64,000 nucleotides of DNA from an uncultured Eudoraea sp. (GTDB lineage Bacteria; Bacteroidota; Bacteroidia; Flavobacteriales; Flavobacteriaceae), in the NCBI GenBank assembly GCA_947258405.1, contig CAMYIE010000001.1, positions 208,116-272,115 of the forward strand, written 5' to 3'. Position 1 is the first letter of the stretch. Every line of letters starts with the position of its first letter. Below, piece after piece: positions 19,188-28,187 of this stretch. The notes below the pieces were generated by a model that had not been told where the DNA came from, did not search any database, and worked only from the letters and a program-made list of their open reading frames with translations. Position numbers and translations under genes: made by a program.

Positions 19188-20533
19188 ACATCCAAAAATT
19201 AATTAGGGGGGCGATATTCCTGTCATTTGGAATTGCAACCGCCCAGGAGCCCTTATTGACCAAAGAAGAAGCCATCGATAAGGCACTTGACAGTAATTTT
19301 GGGATATTGGTGGCCAGGAATGACGTTGAAATTGCCGATAATAACCAGAGTATTCTGAATTCCGGGTACCTTCCATTACTTTCAGGGACAGCTGGGGCCA
19401 ATTACAACCGTGACGACGCTACCATTGAATTCCCAGGACAGATTGACGAAGATGGCAATGCCAGACCCGATCTGTCGATTGACCAGGCAGAATCTCAACG
19501 CTATAACGCCGGTTTGAATCTGGATTACACCCTGTTCGATGGGATGGGCAGGTTTTATAACTACAAGATCCTGAAAGAGCAGTATAATCTATCCGAATTA
19601 CAAGCCAGGCAGACTATCGAACTAACAATAGTTGAGCTCATGAGTGTTTATTATGAGGTGGCACGGTTAACGGAAAATGCATATGTTCAAAGACAGGCAT
19701 TGGATATCTCCAAGGATAGGATCACTCGTCTGGAATACGCTTTCGAATATGGGCAGGCGACCAAGCTCGACATACTGAATGCCGAGGTTGACCTTACTAA
19801 CGACAGTATCAATCTCCTGAATACCCAACGGCTGCTAAGGAATACCAAACGCGACTTGAATGTGGTACTGAACCGGGATCTTACACATATTTTTGAGGTG
19901 GATACTACCGTGCGCTTCCTGCCTGAACTCGAGATCGATGCTATGCTCCAATCGGCCTCTTCAAATAATGTAACAGTACTTCAAACCGCGCGGAATCTGG
20001 CCATTAACGAATACGACATAAAGGTGAGTAAATCTGGTTATTTACCCAGGGTAGGCCTGCTGGGGTCTTATGGTTGGAATCTGAATCAGACCGCGGCTTC
20101 AGCCTTTTTTCCTGGGGTGAATAATGAAACTTTCAGTTTTGGTCTTGGTGCAAGCCTTACCTGGAACCTGTTCGATGGGGGGGCTACCATTACCAGGGTT
20201 AAAAATGCCAAGATCGCTTATAAGAATCAACAATTGATCAAGAATCAGGTACTGCTGGAGGTAGACAGGGATATCCTCAATGCGGAGGAGACCTATGAAA
20301 ACAGGCTGGAAATATATAAGATCCAGGAACAGGCAGTGGTTACCAACCAGAGCAATTTTGAACGCTCGCGCGAACAGTTCCAGTTAGGACGGATCACTTC
20401 CATCCAGTTCCGCCAGGCCCAGATCGATTTGCTGAATGCACAGACGGTAAAAAACCTCGCAAAATACGATGCTAAACTGGCCGAGGTGCAGTTATTACAA
20501 CTTACTGGTCAAATTCTGAATGTAGCTCTGTAA
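19184..20533 (+). CDS. TolC family outer-membrane efflux channel
   Basis: 449 residues with a signal peptide (MNIQKLIRGAIFLSFGIATAQ). Two repeated halves of long coiled-coil helices are typical of TolC; examples are DNNQSILNSGYLPLLSGTAG and KVSKSGYLPRVGLLGSYGWN, and QTVKNLAKYDAKLAEVQLLQLTG closes the second half. Its ATG overlaps the permease stop by four bases. It completes the tripartite pump of the MarR-led operon. Confidence 0.93.
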   Translation: MNIQKLIRGAIFLSFGIATAQEPLLTKEEAIDKALDSNFGILVARNDVEIADNNQSILNSGYLPLLSGTAGANYNRDDATIEFPGQIDEDGNARPDLSIDQAESQRYNAGLNLDYTLFDGMGRFYNYKILKEQYNLSELQARQTIELTIVELMSVYYEVARLTENAYVQRQALDISKDRITRLEYAFEYGQATKLDILNAEVDLTNDSINLLNTQRLLRNTKRDLNVVLNRDLTHIFEVDTTVRFLPELEIDAMLQSASSNNVTVLQTARNLAINEYDIKVSKSGYLPRVGLLGSYGWNLNQTAASAFFPGVNNETFSFGLGASLTWNLFDGGATITRVKNAKIAYKNQQLIKNQVLLEVDRDILNAEETYENRLEIYKIQEQAVVTNQSNFERSREQFQLGRITSIQFRQAQIDLLNAQTVKNLAKYDAKLAEVQLLQLTGQILNVAL

Positions 20534-20536
20534 ACG

Positions 20537-20719
20537 ATGCTGGAACACTTTTTTCAGTGTCCTTACTGTTGGGAGGAGGTATCTATGTTACTAGACCCCT
20601 CAGTTTCAGCGCAATCTTATGTGGAGGATTGTGAGATATGTTGTAATCCGATTGAGGTTAATACCCGATTTGCAGATCATGAATTACAAGAATTTGAGGC
20701 GGGCTCCATTGAACAGTGA
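20537..20719 (+). CDS. CPXCG-type cysteine-rich small protein
   Basis: 60 residues with CPYC (Cys8, Cys11) and CEICC (Cys32, Cys35, Cys36), a zinc-ribbon-like arrangement of the CPXCG motif family found in many bacteria. No signal peptide or membrane segment is seen. Its ATG comes three bases after the TolC stop, so it is expressed with the efflux operon. Function is unknown. Confidence 0.8.
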   Translation: MLEHFFQCPYCWEEVSMLLDPSVSAQSYVEDCEICCNPIEVNTRFADHELQEFEAGSIEQ

Positions 20720-20776
20720 CGAATAATGGGTATGTGAAATTGGAATTTTATAACCTGGTAACCTGAACTTCAAACC

Positions 20777-21418
20777 ATGTCTGAAACACTAAAACTAGAT
20801 AGCAACGAAATCATGCAACTGCCGTCCCGTTACAGGGCAAGGCTTATCAATAACATCTCGGGTTTTAAAAGTGCCAATCTTATCGGAACACTAACGGACG
20901 AGGGAATGGAAAACCTCGCGATTTTCAATAGCGTGGTTCACATCGGGGCTAGTCCGCCCTACCTGGGCTTTATTCTGCGGCCTGCTACGGTAGAACGGCA
21001 TACCTATGAAAATCTTAAGAGTACCGGGTATTATACGATCAATCAGGTTCATGCGGGGATCCACCGTGAGGCGCATATGACCTCAGGGAAGTTCGAGCGC
21101 AGGATATCGGAATTCGAGGCCTGTAATTTGACACCGGAATACCTGGGTGAATTTCAAGCACCATTTGTAGCCGAAAGCCAAATCAGGATAGGGATGTCCT
21201 TTGCAGAGGAACATGTATTGTCTTGCAATAAGACCATTTTAGTAGTTGGAAAAGTTGAATTGCTGGAAGTGCCGGGTAGCGCAGTGGCAGAAGACGGACA
21301 TATTGCTTTGGAATCCTTAGAAACCGTCGCTATTTCTGGTCTGGAAAGCTATTTTACGGTAACTGGCCTTGGCCGTTACAAGTATTATAAACCGGGAGAA
21401 GAACTCAGATCCATGTAG
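20777..21418 (+). CDS. Flavin reductase-like domain protein (FMN-binding split barrel)
   Basis: 213 residues. The region PSRYRARLINNISGFKSANLIGT to GFILRPATVERHTYENLKSTGYYTIN fits the flavin reductase-like/FMN-binding split-barrel family, with the conserved T-x-N-Y/IN element before VHAGIHREAHMTSGKF. Likely a cytoplasmic flavoprotein; substrate unknown. It lies 57 bases after the CPXCG gene and may be the last gene of the efflux transcript. Confidence 0.8.
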   Translation: MSETLKLDSNEIMQLPSRYRARLINNISGFKSANLIGTLTDEGMENLAIFNSVVHIGASPPYLGFILRPATVERHTYENLKSTGYYTINQVHAGIHREAHMTSGKFERRISEFEACNLTPEYLGEFQAPFVAESQIRIGMSFAEEHVLSCNKTILVVGKVELLEVPGSAVAEDGHIALESLETVAISGLESYFTVTGLGRYKYYKPGEELRSM

Positions 21419-21847
21419 GTGTTGCCCTTATGTTTACCCTAAATATATCCTGGCGGATTGTTTTTCACTTGATTTACCTGGGTTAATGCGCGGGCACTTA
21501 TTTATTTCAGGTCGGTTGGGCGATATCGATGAAAATTTTGAAGGAAAAGGGCACCCCCACCCACCCATTATAAAGTTAACCGGATTCACCGAAAATTCTA
21601 TGCAGAATTGCTAATAGTGGAAAATGGAGAATGGAGAATGGAAAATGGAGAATGGAAAATGGAGAATGGAAAATTAGTAGTTGAAAGGTGAAAGATGCAA
21701 GAAGTCTAAAATAGGCAGTAGCAGAATTCAGCAGGCAGCAGCGGCCTTCGAATTGTATTTTACTGCATACTGCAACTGTATACTGCTAACTTAAATTAAA
21801 GTCTCAGTTTCCACCAAAATATGCGATAACTACCTTTCAATTTACAA
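21419..21847. other. Gene-free gap between convergent units
   Basis: No credible gene. It holds the heptanucleotide array at 21618-21673 and a mosaic of TACTGCA-like heptamers near 21764-21793. No good hairpin terminator was found here. Confidence 0.6.
21618..21673 (+). repeat. Heptanucleotide tandem repeat, 8 units
   Basis: Eight consecutive 7-base units, each TGGAAAA or TGGAGAA, in the order A-G-G-A-G-A-G-A for the variable base. No other change occurs within the 56 bases. Confidence 0.93.
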
Positions 21848-22262
21848 TCAAAGTTGAAGTATGATAAATTCTGAACGCCGGTTGAGATCATGCTCCTTAT
21901 CATCGCATTTCCGGCCGTTTACACAGTCGTTTTTCAACCTGGTCTCACCATAACCTAAAGCGCTTTCTATCCGACCAGCATCTATTCCTTCGCCTATGAT
22001 ATATTCGCGGGTCAATTTGGCCCTGCGATCTGAGAGTTTTAGATTATAACTGTCTTTACCCCTAGAGTCTGTATGCGATTCGATCTTAATGATCATATTC
22101 GGATATTCCTGCATCAGTTGAACCACTTTGTCGAGTTCTGCCGCCGCATCGGGCCTTATATACGAACGATCAAAATCGAAATAAACAATGCCAATCTTGA
22201 TCTTTAAGAGCCCGTCTTCCCGAACAATGAGGTCATTATATTTTTTCAACGATAGAGGAAGT
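21848..22262 (-). pseudogene. C-terminal OmpA-domain remnant of a larger outer-membrane protein
   Basis: The frame encodes a clean OmpA C-terminal peptidoglycan-binding domain: IVYFDFDRSYIRPDAAAELD, ESHTDSRGKDSYNLKLSDRRA and the Cys-containing loop NDCVNGRKCDD typical of large flavobacterial OmpA proteins (TPR/WD40/OmpA type). The recognisable homology begins right where the TolC gene ends (22263). Upstream residues in this frame are only the out-of-frame TolC sequence, and no signal peptide exists. The frame can be extended to an ATG at 22345 inside TolC, so a short expressed product cannot be excluded. The simplest reading is a gene whose 5' part was lost when the efflux operon came to lie here. 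Confidence 0.7.
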
Positions 22263-23708
22263 TCATTGTTCGTCCGGGCTTTCTGCTGCTTGCTGTTCTT
22301 CTTCGTTAAGCCAGCCTCCTCCGAGGGCCTTATAAAGCTGGACATAGGCCGACAACAAGTTGGCTCTCAGGTCTTCAAGCAGGAGCTCAGCGTCAAAAGC
22401 CTGGCGTTGTTGTTCCAGGAATTCCAGATAACTGGTAACACCTTTATTATAGCGTTCCATAGAGAGTAGTTGTGCCTGAAGTGCCGCCTCTTTTCGCTGA
22501 TTGGCTATGTTTATTTCTTCTTTTAAAGTGCGAATAGTGGCAAGAATATCCTCCACTTCCTTTAAGGCATAGAAAACAGTGTTTTGATAATTATACAATG
22601 CCTGAAACCTGCGACTGTCTTCAATATCGACCTGACGCTTTAACTGGCCCCAATAGAACAGCGGTCCAGCCAGTTGCCCTGTTAAGGTCCATAATGGATT
22701 TTGGAAACTAAGTCCGCTAAAACTATTGGAAGCGATACCGACCAGAGCACCCGCACTGAGAGTTGGTAGCCTGTTGCCTTTGGCAACGCCAACCTGAGCA
22801 TTTTGAGCTATTAATTGATATTCCGAGGCAATAACATCTGGTCTGCGTGCCAGCAAGTCTACAGGACTGGCCAGGGGAAGTTCTATTTCATATCGCTGAT
22901 CCTCTAATCTATTACCCGTAGCAATACCTCCTGGATTTTGACCAATAAGGATGCTCAAAGAGTTTTCCAATTGTATTATTTCTCTCTCCAACTGTGGGAC
23001 AGCACCCGCAGCAATGGTGTATTGAATAGTAGATTGGTCTACATCAATCAGAGGGACAATTCCCATGTTATAACGCGCCTTGATAATTTGGGTCATACTG
23101 TCTCTGGCGCTGGCATTTCTTTTAGAGATCTCGTACTGAGATTTGGCCCGAAGCAAAGAGAAATATGTGGTAGCCACATCGCTGATTAGCGATATCATCA
23201 CACCTCTGTATCCATATTCAGATGCCATTAAATCTGCCCGGGCAGCCTCCGATTGTCTTCGTAACTTACCCCAAAGATCCAATTCCCAGGAAGCTTGCGC
23301 AGTTCCTATAATTGAATTCTGCGGGTCACCTATCTGCTGAAATAAGAAGTTCCCCCTCTGCACTTGTCCACTTACATCGATCTTTGGTAAAAACTCGGCA
23401 TTTTGGATTTTTAGGAAATATCTGGCCTGCAACACAGATTCTGCGGCGATCATTGCATCCCGATTGTTTTCCATAGCCACCCGAACCAGGCTATCGAGTA
23501 TCGGATCGTTGAACATGATCCACCAGCGTAGGTCGGCAGTGCTTAATTTTAGCGAATCGGTATTTACACTGTCCATTACTACAGGTTCACTAATTTCATC
23601 CTGGGCATAAGAATTGGGTTGGGCGAAGTCCGTTCCCTTGTAGTTCTTGCCGACCTTGCAACTGCTAACGACAACGAAAATAGCTAATATGAATAGTGCT
23701 TTCTTCAT
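22263..23708 (-). CDS. RND efflux outer-membrane lipoprotein (NodT/OprM-type TolC family)
   Basis: 481 residues. The lipobox VVSSC has Cys17, followed by KVGKNYKGTDFAQP, the usual start of NodT-type factors. The two-fold internal repeat contains ISLISDVATTYFSLLRAKSQYE and the conserved LARRPDVIASEYQLIAQNAQVGVAKGNRLP. It forms the outer-membrane duct of the second tripartite pump. Its ATG overlaps the permease stop by four bases. Confidence 0.94.
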   Translation of the reverse strand: MKKALFILAIFVVVSSCKVGKNYKGTDFAQPNSYAQDEISEPVVMDSVNTDSLKLSTADLRWWIMFNDPILDSLVRVAMENNRDAMIAAESVLQARYFLKIQNAEFLPKIDVSGQVQRGNFLFQQIGDPQNSIIGTAQASWELDLWGKLRRQSEAARADLMASEYGYRGVMISLISDVATTYFSLLRAKSQYEISKRNASARDSMTQIIKARYNMGIVPLIDVDQSTIQYTIAAGAVPQLEREIIQLENSLSILIGQNPGGIATGNRLEDQRYEIELPLASPVDLLARRPDVIASEYQLIAQNAQVGVAKGNRLPTLSAGALVGIASNSFSGLSFQNPLWTLTGQLAGPLFYWGQLKRQVDIEDSRRFQALYNYQNTVFYALKEVEDILATIRTLKEEINIANQRKEAALQAQLLSMERYNKGVTSYLEFLEQQRQAFDAELLLEDLRANLLSAYVQLYKALGGGWLNEEEQQAAESPDEQ

Positions 23709-26700
23709 TCCTGTGCCTGTGTTTCTTTTGTTAGCTGGACTAAATCCCTTTTCTTTTCATAACCAGCAATCTTACCAATCAGCACGAATAGCATGGGGTA
23801 AAAGAAAACTCCAAGCAATGTGGCGATGCTCATTCCACCGAGTAAGGCCATTCCCATCACCTTTCTGGCCTCGGCTCCTGTACCGGTTGCAATAACCAAG
23901 GGAAAAATGCCCAAAATGAAAGAAAAAGCCGTCATTAGGATAGGCCTGAATCTGGATTTTGCAGCTTTGATCGCCGCATCAAAAAGTGAAAGTCCCGCTT
24001 TAAACTCTTCATTGGCAAATTCTACAATAAGGATGGCATTTTTAGCTGCCATTCCTATCAACATTACGAAAGAAACCTGCGCAAAAATATTGTTCTCAAA
24101 AGTTATACTGAAAAGCCTGGCTACCCATAGGAATGCAAGTGCACCGAATATGGCGAAAGGTGTTCCCAGGAGTATTGCAAAGGGTAAACTCCAGCTTTCA
24201 TACTGAGCAGAAAGTATTAGAAATACGAACACCAGTGAAAATGTAAGAATGACTCCCAGTGACCCTGCTGCTTTGTTTTCCTGGAAAGACATGGCATTCC
24301 AGGAAGTCGTCATATCCGCCGGCAATACTTCTTCGGCTACTTCACTAAGAGCGGCCATAGCCTGTGTTGAGGTGTAACCCGCTGCCGGAGCACCGGTTAC
24401 CTCTACCGAACGAAATAGGTTAAAACGGTTGGTGTAGTCTGGTCCACTAATAGGTCTGATGGTAGCAACGGTTGATAGCGGCACCATTTCACCATCCTTA
24501 TTTTTAATAAAGAAATTTTCTATCTGGGATTCATTGACCCGGTATTCGCTCTCTGCCTGAATATAGGTTTTATACAGACGTCCAAATCGAGTAAAATCGT
24601 TTACATAGGCTCCTCCCATAAAGGCACCAATTGTGGTATATACATCATTTAGTGAAAGCCCTAATTTTAGAGCCTTTTCTTTATCGATGTCCATATAGCG
24701 CTGGGGTACACCACTTTGGAAAGTAGTAAAAGCTGAACCAATCTCATCACGGGCATTAATTGCCTGAAGAAATTTCCCGGTATTTTCGGCCAAATAAGCA
24801 GGTGGATTACCGGCTTTGTCCTGGACCATGATACTAAATCCGGAGCCACTGCCTAAACCGGGGATGGCCGGAGGTCCGAAAGCGAAGGCCTGTGCTCCTT
24901 TGATATTCATGTATAACTGACCATTTAACCTGGCAATTACCTCTTTTACTGACGCCTCACGATCTCCCCAATCTTTTAAGGTAACGAACATAAAACCGTT
25001 ATTAGGCGCCACAGCACCTGAAAGCAAGCTATAGCCAGTGGCATTGGTAACATACTCAACTTCGGGATAATTCAGCAGAATTGCTTCAATCTGGCTGCTG
25101 ATCTCATCTGATCTTTGAAGTGAAGACGCATTGGGTAACTGTAAATTGACATAAAAGTATCCCATGTCTTCTTCAGGAATAAACCCGCCGGGAACTAAAC
25201 TGCCAAAAACCCCGGCACCAACGGTCAGGAGAATTATGAATATTACTCCCCTTTTTAACTTGCCAGTAATAACGTTGGTTAAGGACATATAACTATCCGT
25301 AGTTCGACCCATCCACCGGTTAAACTTTTCGAAGAATTTACCCAACCAACCTCCGTAAGGTTTTGGTTCTTTGAGGAGGAGGGAACAAAGTGCGGGACTT
25401 AGCGTTAGCGCATTTAAAGAAGATACAAGAACCGATACGGCAATCGTTATGGCAAACTGCTGGTATAAAAGTCCGGTAATACCTGCCATGCCTGCAACCG
25501 GAATAAAAACGGCTACCAGAACCAGGGTGGTGGCAATAACGGGAGCGGTAACCTTTCTCATTGCATCGTTGGTGGCCTCCTTAGTGGTCATGCCTTTGGC
25601 AATATTTACCTGAACCGCCTCTACTACCACAATGGCATCATCTACCACAATACCAATTGCTAATACCAGTCCTAATAAAGACAATACGTTTATGGTAAAG
25701 CCCAATATAGGAAAGAACATAAATGCCCCGATTAGGGATACCGGAATAGCCAGTGTAGGGATAAGAGTAGCTCTCCAGTCCTGAATAAAAATAAATACCA
25801 CCAGGATTACTAAAACGAGGGCTATAATGAGCGTAATTATTATGTCACGTATACCGGCTGTGATCGGAAGGGTAGAATCAAGAGATACATCATAGGTCAT
25901 TCCTTCAGGAAAACCATTTTTAATCTCCTCCATTTCTACCTTGACCTCCTCAGCAAGCTGAACAGCATTAGAGCCTGGAGCCTGGTAAAGCCCAATTATA
26001 GCACATTCTTTAGGCTTATTGTCCCTGCCTTCCTGGTTCACCCCCAATCTTGGAATCATGGAATAGGTCTCTACCCCTAAGGCAACCCTGGCGATATCGC
26101 CAATTTTTACCTGCGAACCATCGGATAGTGTGCGGATTACGATTTCTTCAAAAGCTTCGGGTGAATTGAAACGTTCAGGCAGACGAACTGTATAGGTAAA
26201 TTCAGTACCAGGAGGTGAAGGTTCTGCACCAAATTTACCCCCTGGAACAATCACATTTTGCTCGTTGATCGCATTCATGATCTCCGGTACTGTAATGCCG
26301 AGTATGGACAGGCGATCTGGTTTAATCCAAATTCGCATAGAATAGTTTGATGCCCCTAGTACATCTACTTTACCAAGACCCGGGATTCTGGCCAACCGGT
26401 CTTTGATATTAATAAGCGCATAGTTCCCCAGGAATTCCTGGTTATCATGTGCAGGATTGCTAGTGGTAAGAGTAACCAGCATGAGTTGAGTAGGAATGGC
26501 CTTTTTTGTGGTAACACCGTATTGAGTTACCGCTGATGGGAGTTTTGCTGTTGCAGCAGATACCCTGTTCTGTGCCAATACCGTATTCATATCAGGATCC
26601 GTACCCACGTCGAAAGAAACCTGGATCTTCATAGTTCCATCATTGGCATTGATAGACTTCATATAGATCATATTGTCTACCCCGTTCATCTCCTGTTCAA

Positions 26701-26905
26701 TGGGAGTGGCTACTGATTCTTCCACACTCAGTGCATCGGCACCGGTATAGGTTGCTGCCACTTCTACCACTGGTGGTGTAAGGTTCGGATATTGTTCAAT
26801 GGAAAGACCAATTACTGATACGCCACCAACGATGACGATTACAATCGCGATCACTATAGCTGTAATAGGCCTTGAAACAAAGAGATTGCCTTTTTGTTCT
26901 GCCAT
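23705..26905 (-). CDS. RND multidrug efflux permease (AcrB/HAE1 type)
   Basis: 1066 residues, very close to AcrB length. Recognisable blocks: N-terminal FVSRPITAIVIAIVIVIVGG, the proton-relay pair in GIVVDDAIVVVEAVQ, GLVLAIGIVVDD, the second-half FAQVSFVMLIGMAAKNAILIVEFA and MTAFSFILGIFPLVIATGTGAEAR. Twelve transmembrane helices with two large periplasmic loops are expected. It lies two bases from the adaptor gene and overlaps the outer-membrane gene. It belongs to a different RND subgroup from the permease at 15.9 kb. Confidence 0.97.
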   Translation of the reverse strand: MAEQKGNLFVSRPITAIVIAIVIVIVGGVSVIGLSIEQYPNLTPPVVEVAATYTGADALSVEESVATPIEQEMNGVDNMIYMKSINANDGTMKIQVSFDVGTDPDMNTVLAQNRVSAATAKLPSAVTQYGVTTKKAIPTQLMLVTLTTSNPAHDNQEFLGNYALINIKDRLARIPGLGKVDVLGASNYSMRIWIKPDRLSILGITVPEIMNAINEQNVIVPGGKFGAEPSPPGTEFTYTVRLPERFNSPEAFEEIVIRTLSDGSQVKIGDIARVALGVETYSMIPRLGVNQEGRDNKPKECAIIGLYQAPGSNAVQLAEEVKVEMEEIKNGFPEGMTYDVSLDSTLPITAGIRDIIITLIIALVLVILVVFIFIQDWRATLIPTLAIPVSLIGAFMFFPILGFTINVLSLLGLVLAIGIVVDDAIVVVEAVQVNIAKGMTTKEATNDAMRKVTAPVIATTLVLVAVFIPVAGMAGITGLLYQQFAITIAVSVLVSSLNALTLSPALCSLLLKEPKPYGGWLGKFFEKFNRWMGRTTDSYMSLTNVITGKLKRGVIFIILLTVGAGVFGSLVPGGFIPEEDMGYFYVNLQLPNASSLQRSDEISSQIEAILLNYPEVEYVTNATGYSLLSGAVAPNNGFMFVTLKDWGDREASVKEVIARLNGQLYMNIKGAQAFAFGPPAIPGLGSGSGFSIMVQDKAGNPPAYLAENTGKFLQAINARDEIGSAFTTFQSGVPQRYMDIDKEKALKLGLSLNDVYTTIGAFMGGAYVNDFTRFGRLYKTYIQAESEYRVNESQIENFFIKNKDGEMVPLSTVATIRPISGPDYTNRFNLFRSVEVTGAPAAGYTSTQAMAALSEVAEEVLPADMTTSWNAMSFQENKAAGSLGVILTFSLVFVFLILSAQYESWSLPFAILLGTPFAIFGALAFLWVARLFSITFENNIFAQVSFVMLIGMAAKNAILIVEFANEEFKAGLSLFDAAIKAAKSRFRPILMTAFSFILGIFPLVIATGTGAEARKVMGMALLGGMSIATLLGVFFYPMLFVLIGKIAGYEKKRDLVQLTKETQAQE

Positions 26906-26907
26906 GC

Positions 26908-28059
26908 TTAGATGGATGTTTTACTTTGGAATTTGGATGGTACCGGATTAACGGGCATCCCGGATTGTACTTTTTGCAGTGCGTCTATGACAATTTTTTC
27001 ACCTGCCTTTAACCCCTTGGAAATAAGCACCATATCGCCCATGCGCTGACCAATGGTAACCGGTCTGGTCTCAATGGTATTTTCTGCGCTTATAACCATA
27101 GCAGAATACTGACCTTGTAATTCCGTCAGGCAACGCTGTGGAATCACAACAGCATTTTCGGCTATAGTAGTACGTATCCTCACTTTGGCGTAAAGACCTG
27201 GCCTTAATAACTTCGAGGGATTAGGAAAACTCGCCTGAATTAGTAACGAACCGGTATTGGCATTAACCTGACTATTGACAAAATCGATATTTCCTTTGTA
27301 TTCGAATAATGTACCATCGGCTAATATTAGTTCTACCTGAGGTTCCACTCGCCCCTCATTGATTTCTTGAGTAACTTCCTCATCCGAACGTCTGCCCTGA
27401 TAGCTTCTGGCCACCTCCAGATACTTGTTTTCAGAAATGGAAAACTGTACCCGTATAGTATCAATACGGGATAAGGTGTTAAGGATAACAGGGTTGGGAT
27501 CCCTGCCTACATATTCCCCTTCTCTTGCTTCAGTAGCCCCTATCATTCCAGTAATGGGAGCCTTTATGGTAGTGTAGCCAAGCTTTATCCTGGCTTGTCT
27601 TAGATTGGCTTCTGCAGCCTGAACGGCTGCTACAGATGCATCGTAACTCGCCTGGGCCGCATCCAGATCACTTTTACTTACCGCATTCATTTCTGCTAGC
27701 GGGATGTAACGATCCAGTTCATTTTTAGCATTTACCATCATGGTCTTTGCTTCGGCCAAGTGACTTTCCTGAGCGGCTACTTCGGCCAAAAAAGGATCCG
27801 GATCGATGGAGTAAAGCAGGTCTCCTCTATTAACTCTCGATCCTTCTTCGAAAGAGATTTTTTCCAGATACCCATCTACCCTGGCACGTATCGGTATATC
27901 TTTTAACCCATAGATCTGTCCGACCATTTCTTCAAAAATCGGAACATCTTGCTCTAAGGCTTCAAATACAGGGATGTCTTGAGGCGCCATTTGGGCAGCG
28001 TCTTTATTCTTGCACCCAATGAGTATTAAAATGGTGATTATGAGTATATATTTTTTCAT
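26908..28059 (-). CDS. RND efflux periplasmic adaptor lipoprotein (AcrA-like)
   Basis: 383 residues from the ATG at 28059, chosen over an upstream one at 28140 because it gives a clear lipoprotein signal (MKKYILIITILILIGC, Cys16). Family blocks are IPIRARVDGYLEKISFEEGSRVNRGDLLYSID (lipoyl), a helical hairpin with DAAQASYDASVAAVQAAEANL, and IKAPITGMIGATEAREGEYVG. It is the first gene of the second pump operon (adaptor, permease, outer-membrane protein). No linked regulator is visible. Confidence 0.94.
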   Translation of the reverse strand: MKKYILIITILILIGCKNKDAAQMAPQDIPVFEALEQDVPIFEEMVGQIYGLKDIPIRARVDGYLEKISFEEGSRVNRGDLLYSIDPDPFLAEVAAQESHLAEAKTMMVNAKNELDRYIPLAEMNAVSKSDLDAAQASYDASVAAVQAAEANLRQARIKLGYTTIKAPITGMIGATEAREGEYVGRDPNPVILNTLSRIDTIRVQFSISENKYLEVARSYQGRRSDEEVTQEINEGRVEPQVELILADGTLFEYKGNIDFVNSQVNANTGSLLIQASFPNPSKLLRPGLYAKVRIRTTIAENAVVIPQRCLTELQGQYSAMVISAENTIETRPVTIGQRMGDMVLISKGLKAGEKIVIDALQKVQSGMPVNPVPSKFQSKTSI

Positions 28060-28187
28060 TTCTGATGGATTATGAAAACTGTAGATATAAAAAAGAGGGA
28101 ATAGCCAAGATAACTTATCAAATTCAATTACCCAAGACAATAAGGTCTATTAACTCCTTTCTAGCCAAATTGACAATTTGCCCATTT

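Noticed and set aside
21369..21614. 81-codon frame at the end of the flavin reductase gene
   Set aside because: It overlaps the real gene in another frame and its downstream part has no protein character.
26908..28140. Longer start for the second adaptor at 28140
   Set aside because: It would place 27 residues before a clear lipoprotein signal peptide.
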